Source of the DNA: UJ101 sp965262705
GTDB taxonomy: Bacteria > Bacteroidota > Bacteroidia > Flavobacteriales > UJ101
Length of the DNA: 64,000 bases
Reading direction: 5' to 3'
Assembly (NCBI GenBank): GCA_965262705.1
Contig: OZ253556.1
Location: 248,001 to 312,000, forward strand
Position 1 is the stretch's first letter, and each line of letters starts with the position of its first letter. Made by a program: the position numbers and the translations under genes. The notes below the pieces were generated by a model. It was not told where the DNA came from. It was given only the letters and a program-made list of their open reading frames with translations, and searched no databases. This document shows positions 1 to 9,367 of this stretch, one piece after another.

Positions 1-362
1 CCATTGATGCCTCTACACTTGATTTTAGTGGTCTTTCACAGAGTGATTTAAGCCCTGCTGACACACCGGGTTATTATACCGTTAATCTATTCAATAAAAT
101 GCCTTTGAGTGATGAAGGATTAACTTTTGGTACGATTACCCTAAAGGCTTTGGGAAATAATCGATTTAATATTTTACCCGATGATTATGACTTTGATATT
201 AAATGGTCGCAAGGGTTTTCTATGAGAAATATAGCTACTTTTGGAGCGGGCTTATTGCATGGTCAGCTTATAAACAATTACTACTCTCCCTTATCTACTC
301 CGTACTTGTTGGGAGGTCCATTTAGATTTTACTTTAAAAATAGTGTGTATATAAAGCCATAA
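1..362 (+). CDS. C-terminal end of a large protein, possible polymorphic toxin tip (5' cut by window edge)
   Basis: The frame is open from base 3 to the TAA at 360-362, giving 119 residues with no start inside the window, so only the C-terminus is seen. It ends in a glycine- and aromatic-rich stretch (FSMRNIATFGAGLLHG, then LLGGPFRFYFKN). I do not recognise a named domain. A small lipoprotein gene begins 4 bases downstream, and that arrangement (long secreted protein tip, then a small signal-bearing protein) is common for polymorphic toxins and their immunity proteins. The toxin reading rests on context alone. It could equally be the tail of an ordinary surface protein. Confidence 0.5.
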   Translation, partial: IDASTLDFSGLSQSDLSPADTPGYYTVNLFNKMPLSDEGLTFGTITLKALGNNRFNILPDDYDFDIKWSQGFSMRNIATFGAGLLHGQLINNYYSPLSTPYLLGGPFRFYFKNSVYIKP

Positions 363-366
363 AAAC

Positions 367-915
367 ATGAGAACAGCAATTATTATATTTTTTGTTTTAG
401 TTTTTTATTCATGCGATAGAAGTAACTTAGGCAATGGATATAAAATAGAATACAGTGATTTGTGGGGAGAGCCTATGATAGTTTCAGATAAAGGAGAGGT
501 TGTTACTGGTGTTGTATCAATAGAAAATTGGTATAATAAAGGATTACCATTTCGTAATATTAAAGAGAATAAGAAGGATACAGTTTTATTGATTAATAAA
601 AGTTGGCCAATAATAAAATGCTGCTTAACCGATATTGCTTATGATAACACATACATAGTAACGCTTCAAAAGCCTGCTAAGGAAATAGAGGATGACTATA
701 AAGGAGCACAGCAATATAAAGGGAAAGAAAAATTTAAAGATAGGTTGGTTCATTTATTTAAAAAGGAAATTCCAGAAAAACGATATTTATCGAATAGTAC
801 TTTGTATTATTATTGGATTATCAACAAGAAGAGGGATTGTATTTATGGTCCTTTAACAAAGGAGCGCTATCAGGAGTTGAAGGATAGTTTACATATTCAT
901 TTAAAATTAAAGTAG
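367..915 (+). CDS. Small lipoprotein, DUF3997-like, possible immunity protein
   Basis: 182 residues. The N-terminus is a short lipoprotein signal (hydrophobic IIIFFVLVFYS followed by Cys16), so the mature protein should be membrane-anchored on the periplasmic side. The start of the mature part (NLGNGYKIEY) and the late segment YYWIINKKRDCIYGPLT resemble DUF3997-type small lipoproteins of unknown function; this is recognition by eye. The gene follows the upstream partial gene by 4 bases, so the two are probably co-transcribed. An immunity role is inferred from this position and nothing else. The C-terminus (KLK) is basic. Confidence 0.55.
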   Translation: MRTAIIIFFVLVFYSCDRSNLGNGYKIEYSDLWGEPMIVSDKGEVVTGVVSIENWYNKGLPFRNIKENKKDTVLLINKSWPIIKCCLTDIAYDNTYIVTLQKPAKEIEDDYKGAQQYKGKEKFKDRLVHLFKKEIPEKRYLSNSTLYYYWIINKKRDCIYGPLTKERYQELKDSLHIHLKLK

Positions 916-1287
916 CCGTATTAAAAGATAATAAGTTGTTTTTAGAGCGTTTAATCTTATGATAAATTTCCGTTAGGTCGCAGTAAAAATTCCGTAGGTA
1001 CGGAAAAAAGTTTGCGTACGTATAGAAAAGTTTTTACTTTTTGAGGGAGCAATAGCCGTTCCTTGAAAAGCGTAGGGATAGGGCTTGTTTCGTTCCGCTT
1101 AAAAGCAAGAAAGCAGGGAGGTTTGAAAGGCGGAAGTTTGTTTGAGCGGAGCGAGTTACTTCCGTCTGTGGTGGTGGTTTTTATAGCTTTTACAGGAAGG
1201 AAACTGCCTTGATTTTTTTGGTTCGTTTTTTCATCAAGGAAAAAATGAACATAAAGAGGCATGAGTATTTTGCCTCCATACACTTGG
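916..1287. other. Gene-poor stretch between lipoprotein gene and IS element
   Basis: A 108-codon frame on the minus strand (957-1283) covers most of this stretch, but it is rich in Pro, Lys and Phe without a recognisable domain, signal or ribosome-binding context, so I do not call it a gene. The stretch contains a perfect-looking palindrome around 990-1005 (TTCCGTAGGTACGGAA) and homopurine runs. Base composition is more GC-rich than the flanks, which may mean it is a remnant of imported DNA. Nothing else is supported. Confidence 0.35.
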
Positions 1288-1341
1288 TGTACCCCTCCCT
1301 AAAATCCGCTACAGTTAGAATTAGAAAATAACTGTAAATTT

Positions 1342-1613
1342 ATGATATAAAAAAAAGTAGATTAAGCGAATTACAAATCGTTAAGATTTTGAAGTAGCAT
1401 GAATCGGGCGTTTCAGTCAGGGAACTCTGTAAAGAGTATGGAGTAAGTGCCGACACTTTTTACAATTGGAAGAGTAAATATGGCGGTATGGAGGCTTCTC
1501 AGCTCAAAAGGCTCAAAGAAATGGAGGTAGAACTTTCCCGCTACAAGCAAATGTATGCGGAGCTAGCTCATCAAAATTATGCGTTAAAAGATTGGATTGA
1601 AAAAAAGTTGTAA
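1342..1613 (+). pseudogene. IS3-family OrfA relic (helix-turn-helix protein)
   Basis: The frame ending at TAA 1611-1613 encodes a helix-turn-helix_Tnp_1-like segment (VRELCKEYGVSADTFYNWKSKYGG) followed by a leucine-heptad region that normally mediates OrfA/OrfB oligomers. An in-frame TAG at 1395-1397 interrupts the helix-turn-helix, and the plausible ATG at 1342 is out of frame with the body, so the gene is broken at least twice. Confidence 0.8.
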
Positions 1614-2478
1614 GGCCATCTGACAAACGGAATAATATAAGTTACCTGATCAATGAGCATAAGCTAAGTGTACGGCTCTCCTGTAAGCTTTTAAGCTTAA
1701 GCACTTCGGTATATTACTACCGCCCAAAAAGACGGATGACAGCGAACTTATTGACTGATTGAAGCAGTTGGCCGAATTACATCCTACTTACGGATTTAAC
1801 GAACTTTTTAAAATGATACGAAAACAAGGATAGGGATATAACCATAAACGGGTCTATCGTGTATACAAACAAATGAGATTAAACATTAGAAGAAGACGTA
1901 AACGACGCATTTTAGAGCGGGTTAAAAAACCTTTGACACTGCCTATAGATACTAATATTGTGTGGAGTATTGCTTTTATGCAGGATCGTTTCCTACAGGG
2001 TAAAAGTTTTAGGACACTTAATATCATAGACGATTTTAATCGAGAAGGTCTTTGGATTACTGTCGATGTATCCATTGCCAACGCAAGAGTAACTCGAGAA
2101 CCCGATAAACTCATTGAATACAGCGGTAAGCCAGAGCGGATACGAGTAGATAATGGACTTGAGTTTACCCGTATTCACTTCCAAGATTGGTGTGAGCGAA
2201 ATGATATTAAAATATGTTATATCCAGCCGGGAAAACCGGTTCAAAATAGTTTTATAGAACGATTTAACCGAAGCTATAGAGAAGAAATACGCAATGCCGA
2301 TAACTTCTCTTGCTTAGAGCAAGTAAAAATATTGACCGAACAATGGATAGAACATGGCAACAATAAAAGACCTCATGAGGCAGGGGATCTGACACCGGTA
2401 GAATTTTTAGCCAGATATGGAAAAGATAGCTTTTCTATATTTGAAAACATAAAAAGTAATGAAATTTGTATAAATTAG
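1613..2478 (+). pseudogene. IS3-family OrfB transposase relic (DDE integrase fold)
   Basis: The body from 1873 to 2478 is open and shows the rve integrase core: FRTLNIIDDFNREG, IRVDNGLEF (second catalytic Asp region) and QNSFIERFNRSYREE (catalytic Glu). Upstream, the frame is broken by a frameshift near 1757 (TGA at 1760) and by TAG at 1831-1833. The position where the family has Asp in the W-S-x-D-F-M motif reads WSIAFM, so the first catalytic acid is an Ala. The element is therefore dead by both truncation and active-site loss. Confidence 0.85.
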
Positions 2479-2549
2479 AACGTAGCTAATTTAGGGAGGG
2501 GTACAGTACAATAAAATAGCTTACATTTGGCATATAAATCGAATAGATT

Positions 2550-3770
2550 ATTAAAAATATACATAAGCATACGTGGTTCATTGTTGTTTTACTTTCCATT
2601 TTAAGTGGATTAACATCGCTTGCTATAGATACTTATGTACAAGCAATGCCTGAAATGGCAACGTATTTTGGGGTGAATCTAAGCATAATAAAGTTTACCG
2701 TAACTTTTTACTACTTGGGCTATGCTTTGGGGAGTTTTTTTGGAGGCCCATTATCAGATTCTTTTGGAAGAAAGCCTATAGCAATTATAGGAATTGCGGT
2801 CTATGGAATTTCATCCCTATTTATTTGTTTAGTAAATAGCGTAGCGTGGGTTTTACTTTTTAGACTAACTCAAGCCTTAGGAGGAGGATTTGCAACCGTT
2901 ACTGCTATTATCTTTATCAATGACTGGTTTAAAGGAAAGCAAGCATTAAAATACATCAACATAATAAGCATGTTAAAGACGTTAGCCCCTTTATTTGCCC
3001 CAACTATTGGGTATTTTTTCATCTATCTTAGGGGGTGGAAAGGGGTTTTTTACTTTTTATTTACCCTTGCAAGCATTCTATTCTTATTATTTCTTTTCAT
3101 CCCCGAATCCCAAGATAAATCATTTACTGAAAATAAAATAACAGCTAAAGAGCTATTAAAAAAATATAAGGTATTCTTTTTTTACCGAGAACCTGTACTC
3201 ATGCTTTTGTCAATAAGTTTTGCAATGTCAGCGATTTATATTTTTATCACGGAGGCATCATTTATGTACATCAGCTATTTTAAAGTAGCACATAAATTAT
3301 TTCCTCTTCTTTTTGCAGGCAATGTAATGTTAAGTGTATTTTCTTTCGGTATAAATATTCGCTTATTAAAACTTTATCTCCCCCAAACATTAGTTAGGTT
3401 AGGGTTAATAATACAATTGGCGGCTAGCATTGCTTTATTTGTGGTCGCTCAACTCAATTCGCCGCCTTTGCCAGTTGTTTTTTGTTTAATATCAATAATC
3501 ATTGCTACTTGTGGATTAACATTTGGAAATGCAAGTGCCATTATAGTCAAATATAATCCTCAAGTAAGCGGTACAGCAAGCGCTAATCTTGAATTTTTTC
3601 GATTTGTTTTAGGCTTTTTAATAACCAGCATAATTGCCCTTTTCCATTCAAACAATCTTATCCCCATGGGAACAGGAATGTTCTGTTGTGCAGTAGCGGC
3701 TAATGTATTTTTTATTTTTGCCATGATACATAAAAATCAGCAGAAAAGATCTTTACAAAAAAAATCTTAG
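2550..3770 (+). CDS. Bcr/CflA-type MFS drug-resistance transporter, start codon uncertain
   Basis: A 12-TM major facilitator exporter. The Bcr/CflA hallmark order is present: TM1 with SLAIDTYVQAMPEM, then GYALGSFFGGPLSDSFGRKP (MFS motif A between TM2 and TM3). The first ATG in frame (2646) lies after TM1, so starting there would delete that helix. The open frame reaches back to a TAG at 2544-2546 and contains only ATT (2547, 2550) and ATA as possible initiators. Starting at ATT 2550 gives 406 residues, the usual family length, with the N-terminus IKNIHKHTWFIVVLL. Either a rare ATT start is used or the ATG has been lost, in which case the gene may be weakly expressed. It stands alone between the IS element and a convergent operon. 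Drug efflux is the family role; the substrate is unknown. Confidence 0.75.
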   Translation: MKNIHKHTWFIVVLLSILSGLTSLAIDTYVQAMPEMATYFGVNLSIIKFTVTFYYLGYALGSFFGGPLSDSFGRKPIAIIGIAVYGISSLFICLVNSVAWVLLFRLTQALGGGFATVTAIIFINDWFKGKQALKYINIISMLKTLAPLFAPTIGYFFIYLRGWKGVFYFLFTLASILFLLFLFIPESQDKSFTENKITAKELLKKYKVFFFYREPVLMLLSISFAMSAIYIFITEASFMYISYFKVAHKLFPLLFAGNVMLSVFSFGINIRLLKLYLPQTLVRLGLIIQLAASIALFVVAQLNSPPLPVVFCLISIIIATCGLTFGNASAIIVKYNPQVSGTASANLEFFRFVLGFLITSIIALFHSNNLIPMGTGMFCCAVAANVFFIFAMIHKNQQKRSLQKKS

Positions 3771-3774
3771 CGAC

Positions 3775-3870
3775 TGAAAGTCAGCGCAAGCTAAAATTAA
3801 ACTCTGGAACAAACCTAATTGTTTGTGAGGATTTTAATTCTCGGCAACTGAGTTTATCGAAAGTTTTATA
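3775..3870. repeat. Degenerate fragment of the dispersed GAGACC element
   Basis: The stretch shares the element's interior modules: the GTCAGCGCAAGCTAAA segment, the AACCTAATTGTTTGTGAGGATTTTAATT segment and the ctgagtttatcgaaag segment. Neither terminal GAGACC repeat is recognisable. It fills the gap between the convergent MFS and di-haem genes. Confidence 0.65.
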
Positions 3871-3959
3871 AGGAGGCAGTTTAAAGTTAAATCTTTCCTA
3901 TATATGGATTTTTTACGTTTTCTTCAACAGTCTCAAAATAAGAGCGGAGTAAAAAACCT

Positions 3960-5381
3960 CTACAACGAATTTAGAAAATCCAATAAGTCTTGTCGTTTTT
4001 CTTTCGAAAGTTGGGTAAACTCTTCTTTTGATTTTTCGGCTTCGCCGCCATGCCATAAAATGGCTTCTGTAATATTTCGGGCTCTACCATCGTGCAATAA
4101 AAATGTATGCCCACTCACTTTCTTTACCAACCCTAAGCCCCAAAGAGGTGTAGTTCGCCATTCGCTGCCGCTAGCTTTAAATTCGGCTGCGTGATCTGCT
4201 AAGCCTTCACCCATATCATGCAAAAGCAAATCAGTATAAGGGCGAATAACCTGATTGGCTAACTTTGAGGAGATAGGTGGATTAGATCCTGTGGTATATT
4301 TAGGCACGTGGCAAATAGTACATTTTAATTCTTTAAAAATTTGTTTCCCTCTCAAAACATTGGCTTCTTTCCAGTTTCTTCGGGCAGTAACCGATATAAC
4401 TGCCGAATAAAATACGAGCTGATCAAAATTACTTTCATTAATTTCAGGTGAGCCACCACTTGGAATGGAGCTAAAGTCTCTTTCGGGAACCTTTGGATAA
4501 TTTTCGTCAGGAAATACCGGGTTTGTGATCCCCATATCTCCATTAAATGCTCCGGCATCCTGATCTGCCAGGGCTGCAACATTTGCTTTCCAGCCATAGC
4601 GCCCTAACATCCCGCTTTTTTTTTGTGATTGGCTCCAAACACGATTAGCTTTGCCCGAAATGCCATCGCCATCCCTATCGTCAGGGTCTGCATGTGCTAA
4701 AATGTCCGTCTCAGGAATGGCGCCTAATAAACCCATTCCCATAATTTTTGGGGCAATTCTCGGTGATATTTTAACCGCTCCTAACGGGCCATACGCGGGA
4801 TTATCAATTGAATAAGTAGGCTTTCTTAATGTGTAAGAAGTCCCATCTGCATAAGTACCGGAAATATCGGTGTAATCAATATGCATACCTCCCTCAGGTT
4901 TTTGACCAAGAATAGCCCTGTTTTGTAATTGATCACCATAAACACCGTGCGATATTTTTCCTTTGACCTCATCATTTCCAATAGAAAGTCGAAATAAAAG
5001 CCCGCTGCTTAAATCACCATTAAAATCAGGAGGGATTCCACTGCCATCCCTTAAATGGCAATTTGCACAAGCGCCTGAGTTATAAAATGGACCTAAACCG
5101 TCTCTTAACCCTGTGGATGAAGGTGCTGTTATCCACTGCTTTCTGAAAAAAGACCGTCCAACAGCAAATTGTTTTGACTCATCAAAGTCTAAGGTTGAAC
5201 CAGCCAAACCAAATGCTTTGCCAGTAGTGATAAAATTGGTAAAATCAAGACCACCAGAAAGTTCTTCTCCTTCTTCAGCAAATAGAGGTATTGTATTTTT
5301 AGAATCATCATTGATACATCTTTGAAAAAAAAACATTAATGTTAAAGAGAACAAAATATGATGATAATATTTGTATGTCAT
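3960..5381 (-). CDS. Di-haem oxidoreductase-like lipoprotein (DHOR/DUF1111, 'thiol oxidoreductase')
   Basis: 473 residues. Two c-type haem motifs are visible: CANCH at 105-109 and CTICH near 354-358, each followed by the family's characteristic surroundings (LRDGSG; VPKY). Late residues HDMGEGL and LLHDGRARNITEAILWHGGEA match the COG3488 family of di-haem proteins. The N-terminus is a signal with Cys22 after FFFQR, so it is probably a lipoprotein matured in the periplasm. It is the last gene of the leftward operon with two imelysins, an HTTM protein and a TonB receptor. In that setting a redox step in iron or haem handling is likely, but its substrate is not known from sequence. Confidence 0.88.
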   Translation of the reverse strand: MTYKYYHHILFSLTLMFFFQRCINDDSKNTIPLFAEEGEELSGGLDFTNFITTGKAFGLAGSTLDFDESKQFAVGRSFFRKQWITAPSSTGLRDGLGPFYNSGACANCHLRDGSGIPPDFNGDLSSGLLFRLSIGNDEVKGKISHGVYGDQLQNRAILGQKPEGGMHIDYTDISGTYADGTSYTLRKPTYSIDNPAYGPLGAVKISPRIAPKIMGMGLLGAIPETDILAHADPDDRDGDGISGKANRVWSQSQKKSGMLGRYGWKANVAALADQDAGAFNGDMGITNPVFPDENYPKVPERDFSSIPSGGSPEINESNFDQLVFYSAVISVTARRNWKEANVLRGKQIFKELKCTICHVPKYTTGSNPPISSKLANQVIRPYTDLLLHDMGEGLADHAAEFKASGSEWRTTPLWGLGLVKKVSGHTFLLHDGRARNITEAILWHGGEAEKSKEEFTQLSKEKRQDLLDFLNSL

Positions 5382-5501
5382 AAGGAAAATTACGCGTTAC
5401 AAAATTAAGGCGATTATAGTTTATTACCAATTATAAAAAACTCCAAAGATTGCTTAAAAAAGTAACCCTTGGAATTTTTTTGAGTAATTCAATCGTGTTA
5501 T

Positions 5502-6842
5502 TTAGCCGTCGATAGAAATATTAATACCCAATGCAGCTGCTAATCTGCCAAAGTGATCTCCTAAATCTTTTAAATCCTTGTACACTTGTGAAAAAGAGCC
5601 TCTGGTACTTTCATTCGTTACACCATAATCAAATGGGATGTGTGTAGCTTCCATATCTTTTTTTGCTTTATCAAAAGCATCATTTACAGATTTATAAACT
5701 TCTGCATTATCTCCAGTTAATGTAGCACCAAAATCTTTAATAGAGGTACCTTTCACAACTGTGCCGTCAAGTTTAGTATAGTGCCCCTCATATAAATTAA
5801 TACAACTTTGTAAATTAGAACGAATGGTTCTATATGAATCATCACTAAAACAATCGTGCTCATCTTCCTGAATACCCTCTCCCCCTTCGGCATCATTAAT
5901 AGCGGCGTAAATACGTTCGTCAGCTAACTCAGAATTGCCTAAAGTACCTATTCCGGTCATCATGGTTGTAAGTGCCTCATCATCAGGCATTTTCATAAAA
6001 TCAGCATAGTAATTATCAGATTTTGAAGAATCCCATTGATCAACGACTGACTGTAAATCATCAATCAATAATTCGGCACAGACTTTTAAATAGTCGCCCC
6101 TTCTTTTTTTATTTGCTACTTTAATGCCGTCAGTAGAACCATTTGGAATAAATATTTCGCCTTTGCCATCCAATTGATAGTTATCTGTACCAACCACATA
6201 ATCCAAATACGATCTTTTACCCCCGGTGTTTTGCCCAGGATTGTGTTCATCACCACCAGATACAATATCAACTGGATCTTCAGTGTCTTGCCCCCAGAGT
6301 AAAAATTCTATCGCGTGGTAACCTATACTCACTTGAGCATCATCAGGTCCTTCGGGCATATTAACCTTTTTTAATTCTTCTTTACTTATAGTAAATTCAG
6401 TGCTGTTAATAAAGCTCTTATTAGTTGGTGTTCCTCCACCATCATAAACTACATAATCCACATAAGACTCATCTAAGGGCCAGGAATTGATATAGATTTC
6501 CGGTGCACCTTCTACATCTTCTGAATTATCTATAGGCCCGTCGCTAAAGCGGAATGCTTCAGTTAACGAATAAGGCGCACGAGCATCATACCAGGCTTTT
6601 TTGGCAGCGTTAAAATTATCTTCTGTTGGCGTTAATACAAAAGTGTTGATAGCAGTTTTCAGATCTTTAGCCTTTGTCAATGCATCCTGATAATTCGCAA
6701 AAGCTATCTTGGCATAAGTCGCTTTAGCTTCTTTAATTGAAGCGGAACCTGGTCCTGGTTTTGGTCCTGGTTTGTCATCGTTATTACAACTTAACATCGT
6801 TACACAACCTAGACTTAGTAAAGTTTGTTTTAAAAATTTCAT
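5502..6842 (-). CDS. Imelysin-family (M75-like) iron-regulated lipoprotein
   Basis: 446 residues. Lipobox MLSC ends in Cys19, followed by a short Pro/Gly linker. The imelysin signature GxHxxE is intact as GYHAIEFLLWGQD around 173-178, and the bundle continues to the C-terminal four-helix segment (SFSQVYKDLKDLGDHFGRLAAALG). Family members (ICMP, Irp7, EfeO-like) bind or help import iron in the periplasm; proteolytic activity is doubtful for the family. It lies 87 bases after the TonB receptor and 120 bases before the di-haem gene on the same strand, and is paired with a second, divergent imelysin at the head of the operon. Confidence 0.9.
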   Translation of the reverse strand: MKFLKQTLLSLGCVTMLSCNNDDKPGPKPGPGSASIKEAKATYAKIAFANYQDALTKAKDLKTAINTFVLTPTEDNFNAAKKAWYDARAPYSLTEAFRFSDGPIDNSEDVEGAPEIYINSWPLDESYVDYVVYDGGGTPTNKSFINSTEFTISKEELKKVNMPEGPDDAQVSIGYHAIEFLLWGQDTEDPVDIVSGGDEHNPGQNTGGKRSYLDYVVGTDNYQLDGKGEIFIPNGSTDGIKVANKKRRGDYLKVCAELLIDDLQSVVDQWDSSKSDNYYADFMKMPDDEALTTMMTGIGTLGNSELADERIYAAINDAEGGEGIQEDEHDCFSDDSYRTIRSNLQSCINLYEGHYTKLDGTVVKGTSIKDFGATLTGDNAEVYKSVNDAFDKAKKDMEATHIPFDYGVTNESTRGSFSQVYKDLKDLGDHFGRLAAALGINISIDG

Positions 6843-6928
6843 GATATCTTGAGTTTTAAGAAAGTATTTTACAAATATAATACATTTGGAATAAATACAA
6901 ATAAAAATGTGAATGTTTTTTTTTAAAA

Positions 6929-9367
6929 TTACAATTTAAGCTGAACACTTATATAAAGGCTTATGGGATTGGCTGGTAGAATTCCCGGTCCCGGATATCC
7001 GGTAGCGCGTTGGGTAAAGTATTTTTTATTTAATATGTTATTCAATCCAGTTTCTAAACGCAGATTTTTGAACTTGTATGAAAATGATAAATCCCAAACC
7101 GAATAAGTTGGGATGGCGCCAAACACACCACTAGTGTTTTCTGTTTTAACTTGCGGCGCATTGGATGCATCGGTAAATTGTTTAGAAAGATAAGTAAACT
7201 GAATATTTGCCAATAAGTTTTTATATCCTAACTTAACGCCTGTTTTTAAGTTGACTAAAGGCACAAATTCAACTTGATTTCCTTTCACACCGGGAATGTC
7301 AGATTGAATATATCTTGATGAAATAAAAGCGAGATTTGAATATAAACGCAATGTTTTATGCATTAGGTCAATACCTAAAGTTTGCAGCAAATTCCAATTG
7401 ACTAAACTTTCCAACCCGGATATTAAGGCTTTTCCTACATTGGTTTTTAACCTAACGACTCTGTTTTGATCGTCAACATCCTGTACTTCGCCAATCCGTT
7501 TGTTGTATAATAAACTGAAAAAACTAGCGTCATAAGAAAGTGCTTTTTTATAAGTTCCTCTAATACCGATGTCAAATGTATAGCCCTTTTCGTCTTTAAT
7601 ATTAGGGTCAACTCTAAAATTTGGATTATTTACTCTAAAATCATTGAATAAAACTGGGCGGTAATTTTGCGAAAAGTTAGCATAGCCCTCTAAAAAATCT
7701 GTTGGCTTATAGCTTAAACCAACACCCAATAGCAAGAAGTTTCGTTCAAACGCTCTGTTGTCTGAATGGGTGACATCTTGAATCGTTTTTCCGGCTAAAT
7801 CTTTGTTAATTAAACGATAACTCCCCTGGGATTGTGTTTTTAAATACTCTAATCGAAAGCCGGGCGTTATTGAAAGTTTATCGTATAAATAAAAAATATG
7901 TTCTCCAAACAGCGCTAAATTGATATTCGGATATTTAAAATTAGATTGATTTTCATAATCAGGAAAATTTGAATACGCAAAGTTGAAATGAGCATCACTG
8001 CCGTTTTGACCTGGACCTTGCCTAGCTTTATCATTTGATTGATAATATTTTGCGCCTATTAAAAACGTTGATTTTTTCTTTTTAATATAATAATTACTTA
8101 AAAATCGTATTTCGGCTTCAACATTTCTAAATTTTCCAACCACTAAATCGCGCGGGTTGTTTAAATTGTCGGCGGTTGTAGTTCGGTAACTTTTAATGCC
8201 AAGTTCATTTCGATAAGCATTTAACCCTGCAACTTTTAAATCAAATCTACTGCGATTAGAAAATTGATGATTGAATTTTAGTGCTAATAAATTCCAATTC
8301 ACTTTAAACCAGTTTCTACTGCGATTGCTAAATTTTGAATTTTCATAAAACTGCTCATCAGACAAGCCGCCAGGCAATTTATTTAAATAATTAAGATGGG
8401 TGTATTCAATCCCTATTTTTGTTTTTTTAGCGATTTGATAATTTAAATCGGTTGCAAAATTGACGGCTTCTAAATTTGAATTGGGTCGTGGTTGTTGCCC
8501 AAAATTATTTTTATATCTAAAATACGTGTAATGACTAAACTTGTCATTTGTTCCACTTAAACTATTAAAAGTAGAATAGCCAAAGTTCGTATCCCACGAT
8601 TGCCGGGTTAAAAATTCAAAGGCTTTTCGAGATGGTTTTTTAGTAATAAAATTGATGAGTCCGCCAAATTGCGGTCCGTATTGCAGCGACGCCGCGCCTC
8701 GAACAATTTGAATTTCACTTAGCGCTTCAGCCGGCGGGGTGTAATAATTTTCAGGATAGCCAATAGCGTCGGCGCTAATGTCGTAGCCGTTTTGGCGTGT
8801 GTTAAAATTTGCAGTTCGATTTGGGTTTAACCCTCGCCCGCCAATAGCTAATTGTAACCCTGCATTGATGCTTTCGTAAATATTTAAACCTACGATTTGT
8901 GAATAAATTTGCCGGGCATTTCCACTTGATAAATTGCCAACGAATTGATCAATCTGAATAACTTCAGTTTTTTTGCCTGCATAAATCGCTGTTCCTTCAA
9001 CATCTTTTAATCGCCTTAAATCAAAGTATTTCTTTCTATTTGCTAAGATAATTACCTCAGAGAGGCGGTTATATTTTTTTAAATTTACGATAATGGAATC
9101 ATCTTTTTCAAGTAAAATTTGCTTTTCAAACCAAACGCAATGATCACTGTAAAAAACAATTTTGTGCGCCCCTTTTTTCAACCCTGAAAGTTGAAAGTTG
9201 CCTTGTTTATCGGTCATTGTTCCTGTTCCAGAATTCTGGTCAATAACCGCAACATTCTGTATGGGTTGGTTTGAGTTCTCATATAAAACTTTTCCAATAA
9301 GACTCACCTGAGCGGTTAAGCCTATTGGAATCAAAGCAAAAAGAATGATGTATTTTTTAAAATCCAT
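6929..9367 (-). CDS. TonB-dependent outer-membrane receptor, ferric-citrate/siderophore type
   Basis: 812 residues with a signal peptide cleaved after IGLTAQ. Order: carboxypeptidase-D-regulatory-like domain (about 22-95), plug (about 110-245, ending in IQIVRGAASLQYGPQFGGLINFITKKP), then a 22-strand barrel that ends in an aromatic-poor ISLYISVQLKL. The barrel contains typical loops such as YANFSQNYRPVLFNDFRVNNPNFRVDP, seen in FecA-like iron receptors. It overlaps the upstream HTTM gene by 11 bases, showing tight translational coupling. It would bring an iron chelate or similar ligand into the periplasm, where the flanking imelysins could receive it. The ligand is inferred from neighbours. Confidence 0.9.
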   Translation of the reverse strand: MDFKKYIILFALIPIGLTAQVSLIGKVLYENSNQPIQNVAVIDQNSGTGTMTDKQGNFQLSGLKKGAHKIVFYSDHCVWFEKQILLEKDDSIIVNLKKYNRLSEVIILANRKKYFDLRRLKDVEGTAIYAGKKTEVIQIDQFVGNLSSGNARQIYSQIVGLNIYESINAGLQLAIGGRGLNPNRTANFNTRQNGYDISADAIGYPENYYTPPAEALSEIQIVRGAASLQYGPQFGGLINFITKKPSRKAFEFLTRQSWDTNFGYSTFNSLSGTNDKFSHYTYFRYKNNFGQQPRPNSNLEAVNFATDLNYQIAKKTKIGIEYTHLNYLNKLPGGLSDEQFYENSKFSNRSRNWFKVNWNLLALKFNHQFSNRSRFDLKVAGLNAYRNELGIKSYRTTTADNLNNPRDLVVGKFRNVEAEIRFLSNYYIKKKKSTFLIGAKYYQSNDKARQGPGQNGSDAHFNFAYSNFPDYENQSNFKYPNINLALFGEHIFYLYDKLSITPGFRLEYLKTQSQGSYRLINKDLAGKTIQDVTHSDNRAFERNFLLLGVGLSYKPTDFLEGYANFSQNYRPVLFNDFRVNNPNFRVDPNIKDEKGYTFDIGIRGTYKKALSYDASFFSLLYNKRIGEVQDVDDQNRVVRLKTNVGKALISGLESLVNWNLLQTLGIDLMHKTLRLYSNLAFISSRYIQSDIPGVKGNQVEFVPLVNLKTGVKLGYKNLLANIQFTYLSKQFTDASNAPQVKTENTSGVFGAIPTYSVWDLSFSYKFKNLRLETGLNNILNKKYFTQRATGYPGPGILPANPISLYISVQLKL

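Larger units (their letters stand above)
1288..2505 (+). mobile_element. Decayed IS3-family insertion sequence, 1218 bp
   Basis: The ends are a perfect 16-bp inverted repeat: TGTACCCCTCCCTAAA at 1288-1303 and its reverse complement at 2490-2505. Ends of TG...CA and two overlapping-frame genes (orfA, orfB) are typical of the IS3 family. Both genes carry stops or frameshifts and the first catalytic Asp of OrfB is replaced, so the element cannot transpose by itself. I see no clear target duplication (TTGG on the left, GTAC on the right). Its right end lies only about 45 bases before the MFS reading frame. Confidence 0.9.

Noticed and set aside
957..1283. 108-codon minus-strand frame before the IS element
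   Set aside because: No domain, signal or plausible start; composition (many Pro, Lys, Phe) looks like translated non-coding DNA, and nothing links it to neighbours.
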